From positions 1 to 64,000 of the forward strand of contig JACPMX010000006.1 of assembly GCA_016185755.1 (NCBI GenBank): 64,000 nt of DNA, written 5' to 3'. The translations under genes and the position numbers were made by a program. The stretch is from Candidatus Woesearchaeota archaeon (GTDB taxonomy: Archaea > Nanobdellota > Nanobdellia > Woesearchaeales > GW2011-AR4). The notes under the pieces were generated by a model, which was not told the DNA's origin, ran no database searches, and worked only from the letters and a program-made list of their open reading frames with translations. This document shows, in pieces, positions 50,069 to 56,821 of the stretch. Numbering within the stretch: position 1 is the first letter of the stretch; each line of letters opens with the position of its first letter.

Positions 50069-50770
50069 ATGGCTAAAAAAAGAGGCAAACCAAAACCTAA
50101 ATCCACTTCTAAAAAATCAGCTAAAAAATCCAAAATCCAAAAGCCAGCTTCAGCCGAGGCTCCAAAATCTGCTCCGGTAAAAGACGCATTGCACAAGCTT
50201 GAGATACTTGCCGAGGAGAAAAAAGTGGAAGGCAGGATAAACGGCGTGGAGAAAAAAGAGGATGAAATTGCAAGGAAGGAGCTTGAGATAATGGGCGAGG
50301 AGAAAAAAATTGAGAAAGAAACCCAAAAAGTCGAGAAAATCGAAAGGGAAATCAAGAAAGAAGTTACTTCAAAGCCGCTTTCAAAATTCAACATCAAGGA
50401 CCTGAACAAAGGGATCATAGGCGCTTTTATAGGTGTTGTGGCGCATTTTGCATTCATCTATGGCAAGGAGATAGCAAAGCAGATTTCAACAACAAGAGCC
50501 ACAATATTGATAATTTTCTCTTATATCCTTATACTGATCCTGATGTACGAAACCGGCTACAGGGAAATAAGGGAAAAAAGGCTGCTTGGAATACTGCCGA
50601 TAAGGGCAACCGTCATATTCTGCACGTCAATTGCCGTCATAATAGTGATATTCTTCCTGTTCAACCAGATCAGCTTCTCAGACAAAATAGGGCTGTACAA
50701 GCAGATAGCTGTGACGTCAGTCCTTGCGTCCCTTGGGGCAGGGACAGCTGATTTGATAGGCAGGGATTAG
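50069..50770 (+). CDS. DUF2391-like membrane protein with charged N-terminal coiled coil
   Basis: A 233-residue protein. The first ~110 residues are a Lys/Glu/Pro/Ala-rich, mostly coiled-coil segment (KKSAKKSKIQKPASAEA; ARKELEIMGEEKKIEKE). The C-terminal half has four hydrophobic segments and ends VLASLGAGTADLIGRD, which resembles the small DUF2391 integral-membrane family. ATATCTTATTC-type sequences upstream are weak; the start is 39 bases after purD. Function unknown. Confidence 0.65.
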   Translation: MAKKRGKPKPKSTSKKSAKKSKIQKPASAEAPKSAPVKDALHKLEILAEEKKVEGRINGVEKKEDEIARKELEIMGEEKKIEKETQKVEKIEREIKKEVTSKPLSKFNIKDLNKGIIGAFIGVVAHFAFIYGKEIAKQISTTRATILIIFSYILILILMYETGYREIREKRLLGILPIRATVIFCTSIAVIIVIFFLFNQISFSDKIGLYKQIAVTSVLASLGAGTADLIGRD

Positions 50771-50805
50771 AAAGTTTTTTATTGATTCTTTCAAATTTTT
50801 AACTG

Positions 50806-51366
50806 ATGAAGGGCCGGCTGAAAGGTTCAATTAACGAAAAGCGCAGTTCCCTGACCAAGGAAGAAATCCAGGGTAAAAGCGAAAAAATACAGGATAGGCT
50901 CTTCAGCCTCCTGCAGTACAGGAAATCAAAGGCCGTTATGTTTTTTGTATCATTCAACAGCGAAGTGAACACCCATGGAATGATAAGGGAAGCTTTGAAG
51001 AGCAAAACAGTCATTGTGCCCAAAGTTGCCAATAATGAGATAGTTCCTTCTGTCATAATAGATTTTGATAATTTGGTGCCAAGCGGAAAATTCGGCATCC
51101 TTGAGCCAATTGACGCAATGAATGTAGCCCATAAAAATATAGATTTGGTCTTGGTGCCGGGCATTGCATTTGACAGTGCAGGCCACCGGATTGGGTATGG
51201 CTTCGGGTATTACGACAGGTTTCTTGCAAAAGTGCCAAAGGCTGTAAAGATAGGATTGGCTTTCGATTTCCAGGTTGTTGACAAGATACCGAGCGAAGCG
51301 CATGATATCCCTGTTGATTTTATCGTGACTGAGGAAAGGGTTATTGAGTGCAGGAACAATTCTTAA
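50806..51366 (+). CDS. 5-formyltetrahydrofolate cyclo-ligase
   Basis: A 186-residue ATP enzyme converting 5-formyl-THF to methenyl-THF. Markers: KRSSLTKEEIQGKSEKIQDRLF, AVMFFVSFNSEVNTHGMI, VPKVANNEIVPSVI, SGKFGILEPI, the ATP loop LVLVPGIAFDSAGHRIGYGFGYYDRFL and VPVDFIVTEERVIEC. Its presence implies folate use, fitting a formate/folate-linked purine metabolism, though PurP itself uses formate. TATA-like AAATTTTTAAC lies ~25 nt upstream. Confidence 0.93.
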   Translation: MKGRLKGSINEKRSSLTKEEIQGKSEKIQDRLFSLLQYRKSKAVMFFVSFNSEVNTHGMIREALKSKTVIVPKVANNEIVPSVIIDFDNLVPSGKFGILEPIDAMNVAHKNIDLVLVPGIAFDSAGHRIGYGFGYYDRFLAKVPKAVKIGLAFDFQVVDKIPSEAHDIPVDFIVTEERVIECRNNS

Positions 51367-51378
51367 GAAAAAAAGCTA

Positions 51379-51484
51379 TGCGCGAGCCGAGACTTGCGAT
51401 GCGAAAGCGCTGCTTGCTTTCTGCAATTCGAACTCGGGTGAGAGCCTTGGCAAGGCCCTATCATAGCCACTAGATCACTCGCGC
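51379..51484 (-). tRNA. tRNA-Gly (anticodon GCC) with a T-loop intron
   Basis: Reading the minus strand: acceptor GCGCGAG/CTCGCGC, D-stem ATC/GAT, anticodon stem GGGCC/GGCTC with loop TTGCCAA (anticodon GCC), T-stem CCGAG/CTCGG, discriminator A, no CCA. The T-loop TTCGAA is interrupted by 34 nt (51393-51426) before its last T; removal gives TTCGAAT. Mature length is 72 nt. It is the second of two intron-bearing tRNA genes in tandem on this strand. Confidence 0.9.
51393..51426 (-). other. tRNA-Gly intron in the T-loop (59/60)
   Basis: The 34-nt insertion folds as a bulge-helix-bulge-like structure: outer helix CCGAG/CTCGG (the T-stem), central helix TTCG against CGCA (three of four pairs), bulges AA|T and AG|T at the cut sites, and an inner stem TGC-A-GAAAGC/GCTTTC-GCA. 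Cutting at the bulges rebuilds the canonical T-arm CCGAG-TTCGAAT-CTCGG. Confidence 0.85.
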
Positions 51485-51503
51485 ATAATAGCTTTATTCA
51501 AAA

Positions 51504-51616
51504 TGGGCCCGACCAGATTCGAACTGGTGACATTCACCTTGTAAGGGTGACGTCATTTGACGCCATGCAAACTCAGCAAATGCCAAATTTGCGCGGTACC
51601 GCTAGACCACGAGCCC
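51504..51616 (-). tRNA. tRNA-Val (anticodon TAC) with a D-loop intron
   Basis: Minus strand: acceptor GGGCTCG/CGGGCCC (one G-T), anticodon stem TCACC/GGTGA with loop CTTACAA (anticodon TAC), T-arm ACCAG-TTCGAAT-CTGGT, discriminator A, no CCA. The D-arm GTCT...TGAC is interrupted by 41 nt (51557-51597). Removal leaves a D-loop AGCGGTA with the conserved A14, GG and A21. Mature length is 72 nt. It lies 19 bases upstream of the tRNA-Gly gene on the same strand, so the two may be co-transcribed. Confidence 0.9.
51557..51597 (-). other. tRNA-Val intron in the D-loop (20/21)
   Basis: The 41-nt insertion can form a bulge-helix-bulge: outer helix GTCT/TGAC (D-stem), central AGCG against CGTC (two Watson-Crick pairs, one wobble, one mismatch), three-nt bulges GT|A and AA|A, and inner stem CCGCGCAAA/TTTGCATGG. 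Cuts at the bulges give exon joints that restore the D-loop. Confidence 0.85.
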
Positions 51617-51678
51617 GAAATAAAGATTTGAATTAATACAGCCTATAAAAAGCTTTTGTCCGAACATGATTATGATAA

Positions 51679-51746
51679 ATAGGCGAGGCGAGCGATGTGG
51701 CAAAACAGCGAAGCCGAGCACTAAATAATGTCACGAAGTGACGGAT
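51679..51746 (+). repeat. Dispersed hairpin element, copy near the tRNA-Val gene
   Basis: Begins ATAGGCGAGGCGAGCG and ends with hairpin GTCAC-GAA-GTGAC followed by GGAT. It matches the copy at 9095-9160 closely outside the stem, while the stem itself differs (GTCC-GAA-GGAC there) in a compensatory manner. It lies ~60 bases upstream of the tRNA-Val gene. Confidence 0.7.
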
Positions 51747-51794
51747 GAAAAAATCAATAAAAGCCCATCATAAAATTTAAATATAAAAAATGGA

Positions 51795-52112
51795 TTAAAC
51801 AGTAACCAGTGATTTGGAATTCCCGCAGTAGAAATAGCTTCTTGAGTTTTCCAGCTTTAGGTATCTCTTGGCCCTGTCCAGCTGCTTTTTTGCCTTCAGG
51901 ATCCTGTAGGAGCATTTGACTTCATACAGGTCAAACCTGCTGCCCTTTTTTGCCAGTATGTCCACCTCTCCCAATGAGCGCTTTAAGCGCCTGACCGGGA
52001 CGTTTGTGGATATAGAATCATAGTTGCCTTTTATTTTGTCCTTCAGCTCAAGGACATACCTGTCATGTTTGGACAGCTTGATGTTTTCACCCAGCCTCAG
52101 CCAATAATGAAT
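51795..52112 (-). CDS. PD-(D/E)XK nuclease-like small protein without an ATG start
   Basis: About 105 codons read in frame: HYWLRLGENIKLSKHDRYVL, then ELKDKIKGNYDSISTNVPV, LKRSLGEVDILAKKGSRFDL, YEVKCSYRILKAKKQLDRA. The GEVDIL...YEVKCS pattern with later QL is that of small PD-(D/E)XK nucleases. There is no ATG, GTG or TTG at a suitable place; an in-frame ATT at 52112 or CTG at 52100 follows a TATATAAAG box by ~25 nt, so an unusual start is possible, or the 5' end is damaged. An in-frame stop lies just upstream. Confidence 0.65.
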   Translation of the reverse strand: MHYWLRLGENIKLSKHDRYVLELKDKIKGNYDSISTNVPVRRLKRSLGEVDILAKKGSRFDLYEVKCSYRILKAKKQLDRAKRYLKLENSRSYFYCGNSKSLVTV

Positions 52113-52196
52113 TTTTGGATTAGTGCTTTATATAATTTTCGGTTGTTATTCTGTAATGAATAAATTTAAATATAATCAGCCCTCAAAATTACCAAA

Positions 52197-52964
52197 ATGG
52201 ATCCCCATGAAAGGATTTTCAGCATACTCTTCTCAAAAGCCGATGAGATAACCTGGCAGGGTATAATCTACGAGCTTGTCAGGAGCGAGCAGATGGACCC
52301 CTGGGACATTGATGTCAGCATTCTGGCCCAGAAATACATCGACATGCTTAGAGGCCTCAAGGAGCATGATTTTCGCGTTTCAGGCAAGGTTCTGCTGGCA
52401 GCTGCTATTCTCCTTAAGATAAAGTCAAACAAGCTTGTAGGGGAGGATTTAAGCGAGCTGGACAGGCTTCTTATCGGAGTGGAAGAGGAGATGGAAGAGC
52501 TTGGCTTTGACGAGACAGGCAGCATGCCCAAGATTGGCGACATTCCTGCATTGATACCCAGGACACCCCAGCCCAGAAAGAGGAAAGTTTCCATTTTTGA
52601 CCTTGTGGAAGCGCTTGAGAGGGCTTTGGAAGTCAAGAAGAGAAGGCTGCTTCATTCAATACCTCCGTTAAACCTTGAAGCCCCAAAGAAGAAAAAAGAC
52701 ATAACCCAGGTCATAAGGGATGTCTACGGAAGGATAAAGGCATTTTTTATAACAGCGCTGAAGGACAAGCTGACTTTCTCAAAGCTTTTGCCTTCTGAAT
52801 CCAGGGAAGAGAAGGTTTATACTTTTATACCATTGCTTCATCTGGCGCAGCAAAACAAGATAGAGCTTCTTCAGGAAACTCATTTTGGAGAGATAGAGGT
52901 TATGCTCAAGAAGAAGGAAGAGGAGCAGCAAGTTCAAGAGGCAAAGGAGACTGTTGAAGGATAA
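52197..52964 (+). CDS. scpA: Segregation and condensation protein ScpA
   Basis: A 255-residue kleisin that bridges the SMC heads in the bacterial/archaeal condensin. Markers: ITWQGIIYELVRSEQMDPWDIDVSILAQKYI at the start (quoted in part: EQMDPWDIDVSILAQKYI), FRVSGKVLLAAAILLKIKSN (the SMC-neck-binding helix) and a C-terminal winged helix LTFSKLLPSESREEKVYTFIPLLHLAQQNKI (in part). The middle ~130-175 is the flexible linker. TATA-like ATTTAAATATAATC lies ~25-30 nt upstream. No scpB or smc is in the window. Confidence 0.93.
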   Translation: MDPHERIFSILFSKADEITWQGIIYELVRSEQMDPWDIDVSILAQKYIDMLRGLKEHDFRVSGKVLLAAAILLKIKSNKLVGEDLSELDRLLIGVEEEMEELGFDETGSMPKIGDIPALIPRTPQPRKRKVSIFDLVEALERALEVKKRRLLHSIPPLNLEAPKKKKDITQVIRDVYGRIKAFFITALKDKLTFSKLLPSESREEKVYTFIPLLHLAQQNKIELLQETHFGEIEVMLKKKEEEQQVQEAKETVEG

Positions 52965-53010
52965 TTTTTCCATAAAAAAATTTAAAAATAATTCATTTAT
53001 CCAAAGATTA

Positions 53011-53212
53011 TGGATGAAGGAAAAGTTATGAGGGGTTTAAGGGCGACCAGAAACAATATGCCGATAAATTCAATACCTTTTACAACTTCATAAGGGGAAA
53101 TCAAGAATTGAAAATGACACCTGCACAAAGGGCAGGAATACAGCAAAAAGCGGATTGGAGAGAATTGCTAAATAAAAGTATGGAGGTAAATAAAAATGCA
53201 AATAAAAATTAA
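53011..53212 (+). pseudogene. Decayed C-terminal remnant of an IS6/IS240-like transposase
   Basis: The frame ending at 53212 reads FKGDQKQYADKFNTFYNF, RGNQELKMTPAQRAGIQQ and DWRELLNKSMEVNKN. It aligns with the last ~60 residues of the intact transposase at 682-1806 (FKGNEKQYAENFKTYYNF, RKHQELKTTPAKRAGI). One T is missing from the run after ATGAGGGG, so the upstream MRG part is out of frame, and everything before it is lost. The end overlaps the start of the next gene by 17 bases. Confidence 0.88.
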
Positions 53213-53579
53213 CTATGGAGGTCATACAGAGCCTTTTCCAAATGTGGAAAGCACGGAAGAAATAAGAAAAATAGTTCAGAATGTGGAAGGTGTTCAAAGT
53301 GCTGATGTTCGGTATGTATCACAATTATCTGAAGGCTCTGGGATAAGTACTCAAATGATTATTGATTGTGCTACTCTTGGTTTAGGCATTGCAACTTTTA
53401 TTTATACTCTTTATAGGGATAGACGTAGTAAGAATGAACCGATAAGAGTTCAAGTAAATAATCAAATAGTCAATATTTCAGAAAACGATAGTTTAGAGCA
53501 AGTTCAATTAAAGCTTCAAATAGATGGTCAAAATGAATCAAAACCCTCTACGCAACACCCAAATAAAAATGGAATATAA
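53196..53579 (+). CDS. Hypothetical protein with EACC1-like layout
   Basis: A 127-residue AT-rich gene beginning MQIKINYGGHTEPFPNVEST. A strand-like N-terminus (~1-25), helix with VEGVQSADVRYVSQLSEGSG, one hydrophobic segment (IIDCATLGLGIATFIYTLY, ~75) followed by RDRR, then two strands (IRVQVNNQIVNISEND). This order resembles the effector-associated constant component (EACC1) of predicted conflict systems, but the similarity is by layout, not sequence identity. It overlaps the transposase relic and the next gene. Confidence 0.5.
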   Translation: MQIKINYGGHTEPFPNVESTEEIRKIVQNVEGVQSADVRYVSQLSEGSGISTQMIIDCATLGLGIATFIYTLYRDRRSKNEPIRVQVNNQIVNISENDSLEQVQLKLQIDGQNESKPSTQHPNKNGI

Positions 53580-53826
53580 AAAATTTGAAGAAGTTAGTCT
53601 TAAAGGAGAAGATAGACAGGAGTGGTGTTTAGTAAGAATATTGCAAAGAAACAAAGGTGGTTGTTTCTTACAATTTGTTACAAAAAGACTTAATGGAAAA
53701 GAATTAGATTATTCCAATATTGAAGAATTTGAATTAAACGAAGAAGAATCAAAAGAACTTTTAGGTAAAATAGAGAAAACAGCCGTTATGCAACAGCCGA
53801 AAACAACAGCTAAAGATACACCATAA
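53569..53826 (+). CDS. Hypothetical 85-residue protein
   Basis: An AT-rich gene starting MEYKKFEEVSLKGEDRQEW and continuing CLVRILQRNKGGCFLQFVTK and NGKELDYSNIEEFELNEEES. The pattern of short strands and a final helix suggests a small alpha+beta domain. A longer start at 53524 is possible but lies well inside the previous gene. It overlaps the preceding gene by 11 bases, so the two form a cassette. Unknown function. Confidence 0.5.
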   Translation: MEYKKFEEVSLKGEDRQEWCLVRILQRNKGGCFLQFVTKRLNGKELDYSNIEEFELNEEESKELLGKIEKTAVMQQPKTTAKDTP

Positions 53827-53859
53827 CCAATAACCCAAAATCCCTTTAAAACCGAAAAC

Positions 53860-53890
53860 TATAAATATAACTATATTTATATCTATAATT
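53860..53890 (+). promoter_or_regulatory. Inverted-repeat operator over the vapBC promoter
   Basis: TATAAATATA (53860-53869) and TATATTTATA (53872-53881) are exact inverted repeats with a two-base centre AC. The left arm is the TATA box, ~30 nt before the antitoxin ATG, so a protein bound here would block transcription. The antitoxin is the likely ligand. Confidence 0.65.
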
Positions 53891-54091
53891 ATGGCAACAA
53901 CAATAGCAGTTAAGGAAAGCACACTGCAGCTTCTTGCAAAAGTAAAGAAGAAAACAGAAGCAGCCAGCATGGATGAGACAATCCAGATGCTTTTGCAAAA
54001 ATTTGAGCATGTGCCGAATTCAAGGTTTGGCTCTCAGCCCAGATTAGGCAAGTTTGAAGAAAAAGACAGGATGAAGGCTCATGAGCTTTAG
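53891..54091 (+). CDS. vapB: VapB-like antitoxin
   Basis: A 66-residue protein starting MATTIAVKESTLQLLAKVKK. The N-terminal half looks like an AbrB/RHH-type DNA-binding segment (TIAVKESTLQLLAKVKKKTE, ASMDETIQMLLQKFE), and the C-terminal tail (SRFGSQPRLGKFEEKDRMK) is the part expected to fill the toxin active site. It overlaps the PIN toxin gene by 11 bases, as in many vapBC pairs. Confidence 0.8.
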   Translation: MATTIAVKESTLQLLAKVKKKTEAASMDETIQMLLQKFEHVPNSRFGSQPRLGKFEEKDRMKAHEL

Positions 54092-54464
54092 CTATGTTAT
54101 AGACTCTTATGCCTGGGTTGAATATTTCCGCGGCACAAATGAGGGGGCTGCTGCAAAGGAGTATATTGAGAAAAAAAGCAATGCAACATGCTCAATAACA
54201 ATAGCAGAGCTTGCTGAGAAATACAAAAGGGAAAATAAAGACTTTTCAGAAGACTACCACTTTATTGTATCCAAAAGCGAGATAATTGATTTAAGCGGCG
54301 ATATCGCGCTTGCCGCAGGAGAAATTAATTTTGAAAGCAAGAAGAAAATCAAGAACTGGGGAATGTCTGATTCAATTATACTGGCAACTGCAAGAATGTC
54401 CAATGCAAAGGTTGTGACCGGGGATGAGCATTTCAGGAACCTGAATGAAGTGATGATAAATTAA
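54081..54464 (+). CDS. vapC: VapC PIN-domain toxin
   Basis: A 127-residue PIN ribonuclease. The four acidic residues are visible: YVIDSYAWVEYF (Asp ~8), ITIAELAEKYKRENKDF (Glu), GMSDSIILATARMS (Asp) and VVTGDEHFRNL (Asp). They coordinate the magnesium ions used to cut RNA, commonly tRNA. Length is typical. Overlap with vapB shows an operon. Confidence 0.92.
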   Translation: MSFSYVIDSYAWVEYFRGTNEGAAAKEYIEKKSNATCSITIAELAEKYKRENKDFSEDYHFIVSKSEIIDLSGDIALAAGEINFESKKKIKNWGMSDSIILATARMSNAKVVTGDEHFRNLNEVMIN

Positions 54465-54527
54465 AATCTAAAACCCAAATCTTTTTAAACAGCCGGTTTT
54501 CCTATAGACTGCAAAGGGTGGGTATAT

Positions 54528-55502
54528 TTGCTAAAGGAACACTTCAAGCTTATCTCAGGAACTGCCAACAGGAAGCTCAGCGAAGGTGTGGCTAATCTGC
54601 TAAAGGTGCCTTTAACCCCTGTCGAAATAAAGCGCTTCCATGACGGGGAGATTTATTGCAGGGTGCTTGAAAGCGTAAGAGGCTGCGATGTTTTCATAAT
54701 CCAGCCAACTTCCCCTGATGCAAGCCTTAACCTTATGGAGCTTCTCATTTTGATTGATGCCCTTAAAAGGTCATCTCCTGACAAGATAACTGCAGTCATT
54801 CCGTATTACGGGTATTGCAGGCAGGACAAGAAAACAAAGCCAAGGGAGCCGATAACGGCAAAGCTTGTCGCAAACATGATAACAATTGCAGGGGCCGACC
54901 GGGTCATAATGTTCGATGTCCACGTTGCCCAGGTGCAGGGCTTTTTTGACATACCAAGCGACAACCTTGATGTGATACCTCTTTTTGCGGATTACATAGC
55001 AGACAAGAAATTGAAGGATATAGTCATCGTGAGCCCCGATGCCGGAGGGGCTTCAAGGGCAAGGTCATTCGCAAAAGTCCTGAATGCCCCGATAGCCATT
55101 ATTGACAAGAGAAGGCCGGAGCAGAACGTTGCTGCGGTTGAAAACGTGATAGGGAATGTAAAAGGCAGGACAGCATTCATTGTTGACGACATAATAGACA
55201 CGGCCGGCTCGATAACAGAAGCGGCCAGCATATTGCTTAAGTTTGGCGCAAAAGAAGTATATGCGCTTGCAACCCACGGGGTTTTTTCAAGTCCTGCTGT
55301 TGACAGGCTGAACAAGTCGCAGATAAAAGAAGTTGTTGTTACAGACACAATTGACATACCAAAAGAGAAGAGGGCAAGCAAGCTTAAACTCATCTCAATT
55401 GTCCCGCTGCTTTCAGAAACGGTCAAAAGAACACATGAAGGCCTGCCGATGGGAGTAGTGTATGAAGAAATGTACAGAAAAATAGAGAAAAAAATAAAAT
55501 AA
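54528..55502 (+). CDS. prs: Ribose-phosphate pyrophosphokinase
   Basis: A 324-residue enzyme making PRPP for purines, pyrimidines and other pathways. Markers: FKLISGTANRKLSEGVAN, GCDVFIIQPTSPDASLNLMELLILIDAL (in part), RQDKKTKPREPITAKLVANM, FDVHVAQVQGFFDIPSDNL, VIVSPDAGGASRARSFAKVL and the PRPP loop AFIVDDIIDTAGSITEAA. The start is TTG, with GGGTGGG about six bases upstream as ribosome-binding site; no ATG is suitably placed. It is followed by pfdA five bases later. Confidence 0.95.
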   Translation: MLKEHFKLISGTANRKLSEGVANLLKVPLTPVEIKRFHDGEIYCRVLESVRGCDVFIIQPTSPDASLNLMELLILIDALKRSSPDKITAVIPYYGYCRQDKKTKPREPITAKLVANMITIAGADRVIMFDVHVAQVQGFFDIPSDNLDVIPLFADYIADKKLKDIVIVSPDAGGASRARSFAKVLNAPIAIIDKRRPEQNVAAVENVIGNVKGRTAFIVDDIIDTAGSITEAASILLKFGAKEVYALATHGVFSSPAVDRLNKSQIKEVVVTDTIDIPKEKRASKLKLISIVPLLSETVKRTHEGLPMGVVYEEMYRKIEKKIK

Positions 55503-55507
55503 GTAAA

Positions 55508-55924
55508 ATGGAAGAAAGGGAAAAGCAGGCGCAGGAAATGTATATGGAGTTCCAGGCCCTGGACCAGCACATAAAGCAGCTGCAGAAGCAGCTTGAAATG
55601 GTCACCCACCAGCTGATGGAGCTGCATTCAACCAGCAGCGGCCTTGAGGAATTCAATAAAATCGGGCAGGGAAAAGAGATATTGGTGCCCCTCAGCTCCG
55701 GAATATTCGCAAAAGCCAGCATAAAGGAAACTTCCGAGCTGCTTGTCAATGTAGGGGCCAATATTGTTGTCAAAAAAGACGTTGCATCGGCAAAAAAGCT
55801 CATCCAGGGACAGATGGAAGAGATAAAAAAAATACAGAAGCAGATGGTCGACGAGCTTGAGAAGATGACAAGCCACGCTGCCGGCATAGAGGCAAGGCTG
55901 CAGCAATTGGTTTCGCAGGAATAA
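55508..55924 (+). CDS. pfdA: Prefoldin subunit alpha
   Basis: A 138-residue chaperone subunit. Two long coiled-coil helices (~1-50: EMYMEFQALDQHIKQLQKQ; and ~90-135: KLIQGQMEEIKKIQKQMVDE) flank beta hairpins with EILVPLSSGIFAKASIKETSELLVNVGANIV (in part), the alpha-subunit signature. It assembles with beta subunits into a hexamer that delivers unfolded proteins to the thermosome. It follows prs by five bases. Confidence 0.95.
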   Translation: MEEREKQAQEMYMEFQALDQHIKQLQKQLEMVTHQLMELHSTSSGLEEFNKIGQGKEILVPLSSGIFAKASIKETSELLVNVGANIVVKKDVASAKKLIQGQMEEIKKIQKQMVDELEKMTSHAAGIEARLQQLVSQE

Positions 55925-56008
55925 TTTCTGATTTTTTAAGATGTTAAAATCAACATTTGCCGAAGGCGGATTGAAATCAGCTTCAATAAAATTAAATAAA
56001 AAATTCAA

Positions 56009-56821
56009 ATGAAAAAACCAATCATCAGCCTTACAAGCGATTTTGGCGTTCAGACACAGGGCGTCGGAATCATGGAAGCTGTCGCTTTACAGATTAATCC
56101 TGAGGCAAAAGTAATACACTTAATGCACGGCCTGCCGGATTTCAATTTGCATTGCGCGGCAAGGACAATGGAAGCTGTAACCTACATGCCCATTGGATTT
56201 CACGTCTGCGTTGTAGATCCCGGCGTCGGGACAAAAAGGAAGCCCATAATAATCGAAACCGGCAGGGGCGATTTTCTGATCGGGCCTGACAACGGCGTTT
56301 TGATTCCAGCGACAAGATTCCTTGGAGGGATAAAAAAAGCTGTAGAAATAACAAATGAGAAGTACATGAGGAAGCCCGTTTCTCCTGTTTTCCACGGAAG
56401 GGACATCTTTACCCCGGCAGCGGCGTATTTGTCAAAAGGAATAAAAATCAATGGCTTTGGAAAAGAGATAAGCCCGAAAAACCTTGCCAGGGCCCCCTAT
56501 GAAGAGGCAAAAGCAGAAGGGAATAAAATAAATGCAAAGGTCATATCAATCAACAAGTTCGGCTCGATCCACCTTAACATAACACATGCAGAATGGGATA
56601 AATTCAACATAAAATTAAATAGTTTTGTGGCCTTGAATTTAGGCAATAAATCTTTGAACCTGCCGCACTCGGCTACTTTCGGGGATGTTGCAAACGGGGA
56701 GCCTTTGATTTTCAAGGACGATTACGGCAAGATGGAAATCGCGCTCAACATGGGCAATTTTTCAAAAAAATACAGCGTAAGCATAGGAGATGAATGCACT
56801 ATAAGGAAGGTGGCAAGATAA
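56009..56821 (+). CDS. SAM hydroxide adenosyltransferase (DUF62)
   Basis: A 270-residue enzyme splitting S-adenosylmethionine to adenosine and methionine by water. Markers: ISLTSDFGVQTQGVGIMEAV, CVVDPGVGTKRKPI, LIGPDNGVLIPA and VFHGRDIFTPAAAYLSKGI. The Asp and His/Arg triad of family members should lie in the first and last of these. A C-terminal beta domain follows (GSIHLNITHAEW). It is followed directly by ftsY, and the intervening stop is one base before its ATG. Confidence 0.93.
   Translation: MKKPIISLTSDFGVQTQGVGIMEAVALQINPEAKVIHLMHGLPDFNLHCAARTMEAVTYMPIGFHVCVVDPGVGTKRKPIIIETGRGDFLIGPDNGVLIPATRFLGGIKKAVEITNEKYMRKPVSPVFHGRDIFTPAAAYLSKGIKINGFGKEISPKNLARAPYEEAKAEGNKINAKVISINKFGSIHLNITHAEWDKFNIKLNSFVALNLGNKSLNLPHSATFGDVANGEPLIFKDDYGKMEIALNMGNFSKKYSVSIGDECTIRKVAR

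Noticed and set aside
54992-55627. Hydrophobic minus-strand frame opposite prs and pfdA
   Set aside because: It is low-complexity Leu/Phe/Ser sequence antisense to two conserved genes.
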